DNA of 44,981 nucleotides from Guillardia theta CCMP2712 (lineage: Eukaryota; Cryptophyceae; Pyrenomonadales; Geminigeraceae). A program made the translations under genes and the position numbers. The stretch's first letter is position 1. Every line of letters begins with the position of its first letter. Location of the stretch: the NCBI RefSeq assembly GCF_000315625.1, contig NW_005434572.1:220633-265613 (forward strand), read 5' to 3'. Below the pieces are notes generated by a model that ran no database searches, was not told the DNA's origin, and saw only the letters and a program-made list of their open reading frames with translations. Of this stretch, positions 12,600 to 23,800 are shown piece by piece.

Positions 12600-13500
12600 A
12601 ATCATTGAAACCACCCCTTCCCCTTCCTGATCTTCTCCCGCTCGAGATCTCCGGTTCTTCTCTCCCGCTTGAGTTTCCTGTTCCTCCTCCTCCTCTCCCT
12701 CTCGAGATCTCCGGTCCTCCTCCTCTCCCGCTCGAGTTTCCCGTTCCTCCTCCTCCTCTCCCGCTCGAGTTTCCCGGTCCTCCTCCTCTCCCGCTCGAGT
12801 TTCCTGTTCCTCCTCCTCCTCTCCCGCTTGAGTTTCCTGTTCCTCCTCCTCCTCTCCCTCTCGAGATCTCCGGTCCTCCTCCTCTCCCGCTTGAGTTTCC
12901 GTTTCCTCCTCCTCCTCTCCCGCTCGAGATCTCCGGTCCTCCTCCTCTCCCGCTCGAGATCTCCGGTCCTCCTCCTCCTCTCCCGCTCGAGATCTCCTGT
13001 CCTCCTCCTCCTCCTCCTCCTCGTCCTCCTCTCCCGCTCGAGATCTCCGGTCCTCCTCCTCCTCCGCTTGAGTTTCCCGGTCCTCCTCCTCCTCTCCCGC
13101 TCGAGTTTCCTCCTCCTCCTCCTCCTCCNNNNNNNNNNNNNNNNNNNNNNNNNNNNNNNNNNNNNNNNNNNNNNNNNNNNNNNNNNNNNNNNNNNNNNNN
13201 NNNNNNNNNNNNNNNNNNNNNNNNNNNNGTTCCCGGTCCTCCTCCTCCTCCTCCCGCCCAAGTTCGTCCTCCTCATCTCCTCCTCTCCTCCTCCTCCTCT
13301 TCCTCTCCTCCTCTCCCTCTCGAGATCTCCGGTCTCCTCCTCCTCCTCCTCCTCCTCCTCCTCATCCTCCTCCTCCTCCTCCTCCTCCTCCTCCTCCTCC
13401 TCTCCCGCTCGAGATCTCCTGTCCTCCTCCTCTTCCGCTCGAGATCTCCTGTCCTCCTCCTCTTCCGCTCGAGATCTCCTGTCCTCCTCCTCTCTCGTTA
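12600..13500. repeat. minisatellite, probable R/G-rich N-terminus of the ZNFX1-like gene
   Basis: Tandem units of about 27-33 bp alternate CTCGAGATCTCC or CTCGAGTTTCC with CTCCTCCTCC. Unit lengths are multiples of three, so several frames stay open. In the minus-strand frame that continues directly into the helicase gene, the units read as EISSGRGGGP and GNSSGRGGGT, followed by RSGRGRGGF. Animal ZNFX1 also has an Arg-rich disordered N-terminus, so this frame is the most credible coding reading. The true start codon is not visible and may lie beyond the assembly gap. Pro-rich frames on + and Glu/Arg-rich frames on - are alternatives that I consider shadows. Confidence 0.65.
13129..13228. other. 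assembly gap (100 N)
   Basis: Exactly 100 undetermined bases inside the minisatellite. A round number of this kind normally marks a scaffold gap of unknown size, so the true repeat length is not known. Confidence 0.97.
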
Positions 13501-13689
13501 GAGCTCCCTCGCCCTCGCCCTCGCCCTCGCCCTCGCAGCATTCAATGTCGATGCGTGGCTTCCTTGCTGAGAAACAATCCCGTACCTTCAGGGAGGGGTC
13601 ATTTAATCTCGGAATACAGGGGTGTGTAATCCCAGAGGGGTACTTCGATTCGAACAAAAGTTTTTAGTGCCACTGGCAGGCTGCGGCGA

Positions 13690-14240
13690 TGCTCCCCGCC
13701 GGGCGGCCACCGGGCCGCCGGGAGTCCGGGAGTCCGAGTCACGGCCCCGGCGCTAGCCCCCGGCCCCGGGCCCGCCCGGCCAACATTGAACTCAGTTATT
13801 GGTACGATGACTCAAGTACTGATCACTGCCGAAGCCCGGGCCCGGCATCGCCGGTAGTTACAGGGCGAGACTCTCTCTCATGCTTGAACGGCCAAGCCTT
13901 ACCGTAGTAATACCGAGTCCGACGAAGTCCTGCCCAACGTTGGTCGCCAGACGGCCGGGTGGCACTAACCGGCAAGGCCCGGGCCCGCCCCGGGCCGGGC
14001 CCGCCGGGCCCGCGGCGCCCCAGCCGCCGCCGCTGTTTTGGCAACACTGGGCCACCGCCGGGCCCCGCTCGACCGTCGGCCAGTACGGTCCCGGAGTCCG
14101 ATCCGCCGCCAGCGTCGGGTCCGCCCGGTCACTGACGGTCGGACTCCGGGAGTAGCCTGCAGTGCCCTGGACGGACCGTGCCCGTACCTGGCGTCGGACG
14201 GTACCGGCCCGGTAGTCCGAGCACTGGTCTGAGCCTTATC
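13690..14240. repeat. G+C-rich non-coding block 1
   Basis: A sharply bounded stretch dominated by GCCCGGGCC, CCGCCG and GGTCCCGG words, unlike the coding DNA around it. It contains an imperfect inverted pair: 14088-14102 (GTCCCGGAGTCCGAT) against 14137-14151 (GTCGGACTCCGGGAG). The 18-mer at 14088-14105 recurs exactly in block 3. Open frames here translate to Pro/Gly/Arg strings and were not called. It ends about 80 bp upstream of the RLP24 start, so it sits in or next to that gene's promoter. Confidence 0.7.
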
Positions 14241-14320
14241 AGTGCTGAGCGGGGACGAGGTCCGAAGGGAATAAAGGAGCACGTGCAAATCAGCGAGGAG
14301 GGAGCCAAGGGGAAGACAAG

Positions 14321-14797
14321 ATGAGGTTGGAGAAGTGCTGGTTCTGCTCCTCTACATGCTACCCCGGCCATGGCATGACCTTCGTGAGAAACGATGGACA
14401 ATGCTTCCGGTTCTGCAGGTCCAAGTGCCATAAGAACTTCAAGATGAAGAAGAACCCCAGGAAGACGGCATGGACCAAGGCGTTCAGGAAGATGAGGGGC
14501 AAGGAGATGGTTCTTGACAGCTCGTTCGAGTTTGAAAAGAAGAGGAACAGGCCGCAAAAGTATGACCGTGAGAAGATGGCAGTAACTCTGAGAGCCATGA
14601 AGAAGGTTGCAGAGATCAAAGAGAAGCGAGAGAGGACCTTCATCAAGAAACGTATCCTAGCAACCAAGAAGACTCACGAGAAGGTTGCAAACCTCAAGGA
14701 GCTGAAGCAGAGCATACATGTTCTTGGCCCTGCAGCAGAGAAAATCAAGGAGAAAGTGCTCTCAAAGGATACCGAGCGCATGCAGGAGGATGCCTGA
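14321..14797 (+). CDS. RLP24: ribosome biogenesis protein RLP24 (L24e family)
   Basis: A single uninterrupted exon of 158 aa, close to the usual length of RLP24 (human RSL24D1 is 163 aa). The N-terminus [10 protein letters not shown], the segment [12 protein letters not shown] and the second pair FRFCRSKC give the four-Cys zinc site of the L24e fold. The conserved stretch [15 protein letters not shown] follows, then a basic helical tail. RLP24 is loaded onto pre-60S particles in the nucleolus, recruits the AAA ATPase Drg1 in the cytoplasm and is exchanged there for ribosomal protein L24; that is known for yeast and assumed here. Cytosolic L24e lacks this long basic tail, so the call is RLP24 and not L24. 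It is one of only two intronless confident genes in the window. Confidence 0.95.
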   Translation: MRLEKCWFCSSTCYPGHGMTFVRNDGQCFRFCRSKCHKNFKMKKNPRKTAWTKAFRKMRGKEMVLDSSFEFEKKRNRPQKYDREKMAVTLRAMKKVAEIKEKRERTFIKKRILATKKTHEKVANLKELKQSIHVLGPAAEKIKEKVLSKDTERMQEDA

Positions 14798-15131
14798 TAG
14801 AAATGATCTCCATGGCCTTTCACTATCGTTTTTTTGCCTTCAAGTTATCCCAGCACGCAGTAGCTTTCAGCTACACATTTCTCTTTCTCTCTCTGCAGAA
14901 CCCTTTCCTTTCACTGTGCAAACTCTTTTGCAGCTTGTAGGGTGAGCATTGTGATGAATTCGGGAACGAAAACGCACAAAGACATGTCAGTGGAACTTGA
15001 CGTGATGTCTGGACTGTAGTTTACGTTGTCACGTAGATGTACAAGTTGATGTAAGTAGAATCGTAAAACATTCTAGTAGTGCTATGCCTCTCCTTCCTTG
15101 CGCACCCTCCCTCTCCACCTCCCTGTTCCCA
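14798..15131. other. convergent 3' flanks of RLP24 and the MIT-domain gene
   Basis: Pyrimidine-rich stretches and no gene. RLP24 runs in from the left and the MIT-domain gene from the right, so this holds both 3' untranslated regions. No canonical AATAAA was seen. Confidence 0.5.
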
Positions 15132-16935
15132 CTACACGTCCGCATTCGGAGGGAGCCCGGACTGAGTTATCATGGCTGGCGAGCCTAAGCGACAGAGATC
15201 AGTAAGTATAAAAGAAGTCGAGAACAAACAAGACGAACAAAGACAGACCATTTCTCCAGTATTGAACTGATTGCTTCATGTACTCTGAGGCGACACTGCA
15301 GCCTTCAATGATAGCCTGCTCTTCCCGTCATGAACAAGGTTTTTGGGACGTCATCGTGACCTCTTTCGCTCGGCCAGTTAAGTTATGCTCCCTCTCATAC
15401 TCCATGGCCTTGCTTCACCGTCAGACTTGCACCCTTCCTCTCTCCTGCCTCACCTGCGTGCTCAGATCCTTCATGGTCTCCCATCCTTCTTGTATGGCTG
15501 TGACAAACTTTTGACGCAGCTGAAACGCTCACAGTGAACGCGATTGATGCAGCGAACGAGACGGAAGAAGAATGCAGTAGCGACGTACCTGATGCTGCCT
15601 CTCAAGCTCGATGGCGGAGTAGTAAGCCTTGGAAGCGGCTTCAGCGAGCTTCTCCGAGACCTGTATCAGGTTGAGCCCAGGTTGAGCCAAGGGACGTCAA
15701 GCGGGTTGAGGTACCTTGTACTCCTCTTCCACACGCCGCGCTGATTCAGCTGCAGATTTGAATCCATCCACAACCTGATGGTCTATCACTGAGGAAGCGC
15801 GGTAGGAGGGGGCGCGGGGTTCACTTTTTCTGACACTTTGTAATCCTCCTCAATCTTCTTGGCCGATTCGTAGGTTATCTTAGCACCCTCAATCACCTGC
15901 CCCATGAGGTCAATGGCGTCTGTGCTCAGCCCGGGCAAGAAACCTTCTCGCTGATGCGATAGTCTTCTTCGAGCTTCTTGGTTGACTCGTACGCAGCTAC
16001 AGCCGTCGTTCCTGGGCATGTCGTCAACATGGCCTACCAACCTTGAGAAGAGCGGAGTCACCGATCTTTGTGGTAATCTGATATTTCTCTTCGAGCTCCT
16101 GTGGAATCAAACCGTCAACGCCAAAACTATGTTCCAGGAGACAAGATGCCTTTGCTTTGCTGATGATGGCAGTAGCGTTCTCCAGACTTTTGGAAGCTAG
16201 CGAAGGCTCCTATTGTAGTTTCGCTTCAGCCACACAAGGATCCCACCTTTCATGCCACTACCTTCCCAGCTGTTGTAACGACAGGAAGGGTAGAAGAGGG
16301 CTCCCAGTCCTTGATGTCAGCCTGAGAAGCAGCCCCTAGGAGGGAAGACGGCATCAAGAGTGTGACGTTCGTTCAAGATCGGTACCCTCATTCTTGTGAG
16401 CATGCTTCGACAACGGGTCTGACGGCGTATCAAGATCGGTGGGAATGTCAGGCAAGGCATTAATGAAACTCTTCGACTCCAGCACAGCTGCTCGTTCCCT
16501 GAGAAAAACCATTCAAACACTCGCACCTTCAGGGACGATCATCCATACTCGTACTGCTTGAGCTTGTTGTTCAGCGTCTCCTTGTCACGATCTGAAACGC
16601 CACCTGCGGCAGAATGAGTCAGATGACAGGCGAACTGAACATGCGGGAAATGCCTTCTTCTAGTAGCTGTTTCAGGACACTGCAAACTTCTGAATACTTG
16701 TCGACCGCGTATGAATGATCTCCCTGAAGGGCAAAACAATGTTCAAACATGATGCAACTTGTCAAAGAAGTAAAGTGTCAAAAGTGAACTCACGCGCAGA
16801 TCAGCCTCTGTCGCTTCTCGGGCCAAAGTCTTGGCCTGTTGCAATACGTCAAAAAATAACTTCAACGAGCGGAACAAATTGAACGAGGGTAGACAAATCG
16901 ATGACTCGTACCCGAGTTTTGAGATCTTCGCTCAT
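15132..16935 (-). CDS. MIT-domain protein with SEK repeats
   Basis: Sixteen short exons. The first four encode an MIT-like three-helix domain (MSEDLKTRAKTLAREATEA..., YAVDKYSEVCSVLKQLLEEG, LNNKLKQYEERAAVLES). A loop with PDIPTD and ADIKDWEP follows. Then come repeats of about 23-24 residues, most on their own exon, with the consensus V..GAK..YESAKK.EEDYKVSEK (KYQITTK, DYRISEK, DYKVSEK, EYKVSEK). The repeats recall the C-terminal part of plant BPA1/Vip1-type proteins, which carry an RRM instead of MIT; that comparison is from memory. MIT domains bind C-terminal tails of ESCRT-III proteins, so a role at membranes is inferred. Two introns are GC-AG (16099-16149 and 16604-16653). The last intron (64 bp, branch-like TACTGAT) places the stop at 15132. 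Read through, it would give a false hydrophobic tail ending at 15199. Total about 300 aa. Confidence 0.75.
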
Positions 16936-17897
16936 GAATATAAAGGAAGCTGATTGATGCGGAGAAGTGTTGAGGCTATTTTACAACCATTCCTGTTGAA
17001 CACAGAATCGCATATTAGACATGGCAGAAATGATTACGTTGTGCAAGCTTTTCGAGTTCGTCAACCAAGTATTCAAAGAAGCAATTCACGTTTGATTCTT
17101 CATACACCTTTTCTCTCCTTTCATCCTCCTAACAAGACGCCTGCAAATCCATTCTGCCTCTGATTCTTTGCATTTGTCTCCCTCTTTTGATTCTGAGCTG
17201 CTCCTGCTTCAAAATCTTTCGTTCTCCTCGCAAGCTCTCCTCTCTATCAAGCTCTATCTTCTTGTGCGAGACTTGTCGTCTTGAGGTTTTCATCATGTCT
17301 CTCCCAGTGTGCCTTTGGTTTGGTTTGATTTCTTCTTTGTTGTTTGCTTTCCCACCCCACTTTCCTTCATGTGATGTGCCCATGAAAAAGAACACTCATC
17401 TGATCTGATCTGATCTGATCTGATGTGGTGTAGTGTGATCTTCTCCTCTCCTCTCCTATCCTCTCCTCTCCTCTCCTCTCCTCTCCTCTTTCCCTCGCCG
17501 CACACCCATTCCAAACTCTACCCCTACTTGCATAACACGATGACGCCATGTTGAGCACTTCCTCTTTTACTCAACATATATGAACCGGATCTGCCTCAGC
17601 GCATTTTGAGGCCAGGGAATAGACATAGTGCGTGGAGTAAAGCAGTCAATGGAGGGAGGGAGGGAGGGAGGGAGGGAGGGACAGGTAGGAAGGGCGAGGC
17701 GCGAGAGGATGGGCGAAGAAGATGCCATGGGGAAGAGGATGAAAGGGAGCGATCGAGACATCCATGCCTGATGCTTGTGATAGGCTGACCATGCTTCGAT
17801 AGTTGTCGATATGGTCGCTGAGATATCCGGAGACAGCTCATCGAAGCTGCTGGAAGTCTGTACCGTTTCCTCGTGAGCACACCCCATCTTTCATTCA
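16936..17897. other. divergent intergenic region with simple repeats
   Basis: Lies between the starts of the MIT-domain gene (-) and the kelch-Fic gene (+), so it should hold both promoters. Simple tracts are a TGATC pentamer run at about 17397-17425, a CTCCT run at about 17445-17490 and a GGGA run at about 17652-17680. No TATA box or conserved element stands out. Confidence 0.5.
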
Positions 17898-20800
17898 ATG
17901 TACTCGCCGGCGCACATGCTGGGTGGAGGAAGCAACTCAGGTCACTTCAGCGGCGGGAACATCGGAGGGTTCGCCAGGTGAGCAGATGCGGCTGATGGGA
18001 TACACTGGTCTGAACTACTGCTTCCCTAGTGGAGGAGCACAGAGTGCAGGATTTTACAGGTAGAGCAGCGATGCTCTCCTTCTCCCTTGCTCCACTCCCC
18101 CCTCCCTCCCCCCGTCCCTCCGCTTCCTCCTCTTCCTCCTTCGATTTCCTCGCAATCATGACGGGAGCAGCTACAACAGCAACGGAACTTTCAACAGCGG
18201 GGGTTCGATAACAGGTGGGGATGTCTCCTCCCCTTATGATCTTGTGGACCAAAACCTCACCATCGTCATCGTTGATGTGACATTCTTTGCCGATTTCTCC
18301 CCGTGTTGCCCTGTCATACACGAGCCTTGCTCTTTCTACAACCTGATTCCGCTCCTCCCTCAGCCTTCGGCGGACGTGTTCGTGACCCCATTCTGCGGTG
18401 GAACAAGCCGGCGCAGAGGTTGACATGGAGGCCTCCTGCTCCCCTCTGACCCTCTGCAAGGAACGCCCCACATGAGCGGTGGGGGCATGCGGCTGTTTCG
18501 ATCAGCGAGACGAAGATGCTTGTCCTTGGAGGAGTAGCCAACGCTGTCACAACAGATTGGTGCGCTGCTACTGACCCGCTCGTCTTGCTCGCTGACATCT
18601 CTCGTTTGTCTTGTCTGTTGACTCACTTCTACTCTCCTCTAGCTACCTCCTTGACACTGAGAACTTGACTTGGAGCTTGGTGCAAACAACGGGATCACCT
18701 GCTGTCCCAACGTATCACTGCTGAACGAGAATGCTGCTGTGATGGTAACTTGCGCTCAAAGATGGAAGCACTCCGCTGTGAGGATCAATGGAGTAGTGTA
18801 CCTGTATGGAGGACGATCAGGATCAAAGTTTATCAGCGAGGTGATGGGAGCTGATGAATGTTGAGCTACCCTGACATGGCATGTAGGTACACGCACTGAA
18901 CCTCGACGGTCTCAGCTGGAGGAAGATTGAGGCCAAGGGAAAGATTCCTCCAGGTCGCTCTCACCATGCGGCTGTGGTGACCAAGGTGGGAGGGTCAGGA
19001 CATGGGCGAGCTTCCTGTAATGGTTCTGAGCAGGAGGGAAAGATGTTGGTGTTTGGAGGGCAGGTCGACGAATACTAAAGTTATCTCTGACAACATGTGA
19101 CGTTTGCGAGATGCAGGTCAGCAAAAAACGCTATGACAATGCTCTTTGGTTGTTCGACATCGAAAAAGGCGAATGGACTCAGGTGAAAAGATGCCTCGTC
19201 CTCCGCCACCATCAGCATCTCCACCACCACCACCACCCCCCCCTCTCCCTCCCTCTTCCTTTCTCTTCCCCCCACCCCCCTTTTTGTCTTTTCCCCTTCT
19301 ACTTCTCCTCCACCTCCAGCCTATTGACTGGTCTCGTGAAGCCCAACTCCGTCGGAAGCATTCCAAGAGGAAGGGCGGGGCACACGTTGACTGCTATCTG
19401 GACGGCAGCCAACGGTGGAGACAGCTACATCATGTTCGGGGGGCACGTCGATCAGCATTGCTCGCAGGCAGAGAGCCACCTGCTCCTGTGCTGTCGCTGA
19501 CGGCAACCCTAGGAGCTCTTCATGCTGTCCAGCGACAAGATGTGCTGGATCAAACCTGCGTGCGGCGGGGCGCCTCCTGCTCCCACCTCCGGCCATGTCG
19601 CTGTGGCGATCGGCTCGTCCCTCGCCATCTTCGGAGGATACTGCTACACGAGGGTGGGCACGCAATTCTGGTACACGGGGGAGGAGCAAGAGAGGTCAAG
19701 GAGAGCTGAAGGTCCCTTGCTAGGAACACCTTGCACATCCTCTCCACAGAGACTTGGCTGTGGTCTCGTCCGCAGATGACAGGAATTAACCCACAGGCAA
19801 TCTCTAGCTTCCGCTTTTCCTCCTCGCCCTTCATCTTCTCCTCGCCCTCCTCCTTGCCCTCCTCGTCTCCTCCGCTCTTTCTCCCCCAAGCCTCAAGCTT
19901 CTCCATTTACCCATGGATTCCCCCTCCTCCGATTCCTTCTTCATCCTCCCTTTGCCTCTCCCACGCTGCTTCACGGCCGGTTGACCTGTCGCAGGGCTGC
20001 TCAGAGCACTCTGGAGTTGTAGTCGGAAGTTCGATGTTTGTGTTCGGAGGGACAAGAGAGTCTGGGGAGGTGAAGGGCTCAAAAGCTTATCGTCCCTCTC
20101 CCTCTCCCTTTCCCTCTCCCTCAACCTAAAGCCCCTTTTTCCCGACGCTTTTGACTCTGCTCACTCTGCGCAAGGCTACGCGGGAGCTGCTTGTTCTCGA
20201 TCTCTCTAAGGTCAAGGAGGTTGTTCTGCTGCTGCTTTCTGACGCGCATGTCAGCTGCAAGAGTCCGAGCTCTCCTCGACGAGGAGGCAGGCCGACGGCA
20301 GCCATGGTTTCCTCAGCGGAGGACACAACTCAAGCCGCGGGAGCCAAGGGGGAGGAGCTGGGGCAGGAGGGTGGGGCTTCAGCTCCGGAGGAAACATTTC
20401 TACGAGCGGGGCAGACGCGAGCAACGGAGACATGGCGAGATTGCTGGCGAAGATCCATCGAATGGAAGATGAGGTGAAGTCATGAAACTTTCTTGTTCTT
20501 CTTGTTCTAGTTGGCGGTTTTGTCCCTGTCCCTGTCCATGTCCTCTTGGTGGTGGTGGTGGTGATGATGATGATGATAGAGGTGTGTGGAAGGAGGTAGA
20601 AGTACAGGAGGCAGTCAGGATGATTAGATCACGACTGCTGCAGTTGATTATGGAAAGAAACAGTCGCATGCAAGTGCAGGAACTTCTCTACACGGAGGTA
20701 ATGCTTGCTCTCACACCGAGTTTCTTCAAGTTAAAGTTCCTTGCAGAGAGGACTAAGAAGGCAAGAAGCTGTTCAAATCGCTGAGATGGAGGTAACGCCA

Positions 20801-23800
20801 AACTTCTCCTGTACATTGACATACTGTTTGATATTTCCTCCTCCCCTTCCCTCGCTGCTCTCTTCTTCCTCCTCTCCTCTTCCTTCCCCTTCCTCCATCA
20901 CCTGTCGGCTGTGAAATGCACGTCAGGTCCGATTGAAGCATCTGTGTGGGATGGAGTTGGAGGACTTAACGTCGGAACAAGTAAAAATTCTTGTTGAGGT
21001 CTAGAGGACTGAGTGGTGAATCAGGTGGAGGACTTGATAACGACCATCAAAAGAAACTTGTCTGCTGTACAGGTGAAATGCAATCAATTGATTTCTTCTT
21101 GTAACTTCACGATCACAGGATCATCTATCATCACGGCACAACAATGTAACGATCTTTCTCTCTCTCTCTCCCACCTCGCCATTCCAACTTCTCCATCGCA
21201 TCCTTGCGTTACCCCCGGACCCTGACCAACCTTGTCCCCAGATCACTTTCAGGATTCAACAGCTGACAGTCGGGTCAATCTCTGCGAACGAGTACGCAAA
21301 CTGGCTCCTGATGCGGTTGACCGCAAGTGAAGCGCAAGTCAATCAAATCACCACGAGCATGTCAAAGATGGGCGAAGAGAGTGGAAACGGCCAGCAGAAC
21401 TTCAGCAGGGGAGTGAGCGGTGAAGACGTGCAGGACATGAGCGAGTTCATCGAGGAGCTTCTGCTGGCAGACGGTCTCAAGCCCATCCTGACCAACTTCA
21501 TCTTCTCCCTCGACTCTCAGAACCACAAGACTGCCCTCCTAGGTCTGCCCCTTCCCGCCTGCCTCTACCTCCTTGCATCCTCCTCCCTCTCCTCCCTCCT
21601 CCCTCTCCTCCCTCCTCCCTCTCCTCCCTCCTCCCTCTCCTCCCTCTCCTCCCACTTCCCTCGCCTCCCTCTCCTTCTCTCTCCCCCTCTCTCTTCCCCA
21701 CCCCCTCCCCTCTCCTCGCCCCTCTCCTCCTCATCTCTCCCCACTCCTCTTCTTCCATACTCTTCCCTCGTTCTCTTGCATACCTCCACTTCTCTCTACT
21801 TGTCTTCCCTTGACTTCTCCCTCCAGTCTTCGGCGCGTTGATCCCTCAAATGCAAACTTGCACGAGCAGTGCGAGGTTGCAGGAGGGCGAAGACGAGTCC
21901 AACTTCGTCTCTCAGCTGCAGCAGAGCGCCGACGAGATTCAGTTTGCCCTCAAGTTCCTGGTGTCCATCAATGTTGAGCCAGTCCAAGGCGAATGTTGGA
22001 GCTACCTGAAAGCCCTCGGTGAGAAATCGAGGGAGAGAAATCGAGGGAGAGAAATCGAGGGAGAGAAATCGAGGGAGAGAAATCGAGGGAGAGAAATCGA
22101 GGGAGAGAAATCGAGGGAGACCAGTTCATATGAGAGGAGGTTGGCGAAAGGTGATGCAGCTAGAAGTTGAGGTTGGGCAATGGACTGGACGAGAGGAGGA
22201 AGGGACCAACATTGCTTGCTCTGTTGGAGTTTTTGTTGTAATTGCGATGGTTGTTTTTCAGAATCAGTCGGCAGTTCTCCTGCAGGACAAATTCCTTTCT
22301 TCTCTCAACTCGAATCTCCCGCCATGCAGGTCAGTCTTGTTATTGATTGCTGGGCCGTTCACTGGCTGTCAGATGATCGTCGACTGGCTCAAGAATACCA
22401 TCTCTGAATATGAAAGATATGTCCAACGGTAGCATCTCTACCTCCTCCCTCCTCCCTCCTCCCTCCTCCCTCCTCCCCTCCTCCCTCCTCCCTCCTGTTC
22501 ATGAATCTCGTTGACCGTCCTCCTCATCTCTCATTTCCTGCCGGCTCCATCGTTCCTCACCTCGCCTTTCAGCCATGGAGCTGCCTTCCTACCAGACGTC
22601 AGCACTGCGGGCGACGCTTCTCCTCCTCTGCTCTTTGAGGCTGAGATTTGGGAGACTCTTGGGAGGCTCTCGGGGGGGACGGGGAGCGGGAGCACAAGGC
22701 TGGCAACGACCTACTACACTCGCACCTCCTACTCTACCGCGCGCACCTCCTACTCCTCCACCCGCCCGGGTGCTCCAGCGGGTCTCTCCACCGCCTACCG
22801 CACAGCCACGTCCTACGGATACGCTACCTCCTCGCAGTTCCCTCCCTCCGCTCTGTCAGGCGCCATCAAGTCTGTCCAGCCCAGCATGCCGAGCGCACCT
22901 GCAGCTGCTCCTGCAGCTGCTCCTGCCGACAACCCGCCAGCCAAAAGCGACGCTAAGGAGGTGAGGAGCGGAGTGTGCAGCACAAAGAAGAGGAGACGGG
23001 GCAGCAAGAGAAATAGCAGGAGGAAGGGGAGATCGTGCTGTAGTGGATGTGCGAAGGAAATCAGAGGTGGAGTGAACGCATAGGCAGGCAGGACTGACGT
23101 TTCGATGACAGGTTGCTGCAAAGATTGCTGAGCTGCAGTTGAAGAGGAAGGTGAAGGAGGAGAGAGGAGCGAAGGAGGAGAGGGAGTGAAGGAGGAGAGG
23201 GAGTGAAGGAGGAGAGGGAGTGAAGGAGGAGAGGGAGTGAAGGAGGAGAGGGAGTGAAGGAGGAGAGGGGAGTGAAGGAGGAGCGGGAGTTACCTCTAAG
23301 CTATCTGTGCGTGCTGGCAGGACTGGCCAAAGACGATTGACACCAAGGAAGTGAAGCAGATCCACCGGTAGCTGATTTTTTAGTTTACAGCTCCGTGACT
23401 GATGGCTGCTTCTTAGCTGCCTGACCCTCGATGTCAACCTGTCGGGAGAGTACAGGAAAGAGATTGTGACAGGAACAGGAAACCACATCTCAGCGTAAGT
23501 CTCCACCTAACCTCCCCTCTCGTCCGCAAGTTCCCTTGCAAGCATTCCCTCTCCTTTTCCTCCCTGCATCTCGTCTCCTCGCCTCTTTTTTCTCCTCTTC
23601 TCTCTCCTACTGCTTCTTGAGCTGATTGACATCCTCCAGCTATCGCTGCTTTGTGCCTTTCGAGGAGGTCGAGCGTCTTATGGACTTCCTCTTCGATTAC
23701 GCCAACTCTCACCCTGCCTGCTCGTCCAACCAGGTCCTCCTCCCATCGCCTCCTTCCTCCTGTTCTTCCTCCCGTCTGACTCCATGGCAGGCGCTACGAG

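Noticed and set aside
12272-13501. 409-codon Pro/Leu-rich frame on +
   Set aside because: Starts antisense to the helicase and then only translates the minisatellite and the N gap.
12602-13657. 351-codon Arg/Glu-rich frame on -
   Set aside because: A different frame of the same repeat; it ends before the helicase and does not join it.
13858-14557. Pro/Gly/Arg-rich frames over G+C-rich block 1 and RLP24
   Set aside because: Composition artefacts; RLP24 on + is certain and overlaps some of them.
15199-15260. C-terminal hydrophobic tail (membrane anchor) on the MIT-domain protein
   Set aside because: The hydrophobic run is the translation of a T-rich intron with a TACTGAT-like branch site and a TTAG acceptor.
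15172-15270. Small + strand gene starting MAGEPKRQRS
   Set aside because: A 32-codon frame antisense to the last exons of the MIT-domain gene, with no other support.
19797-19994. End of the kelch gene at the stop codons in this stretch
   Set aside because: It is a GC-AG intron; INPQ joins to GCSEHSGVVVG and completes kelch repeat six in frame.
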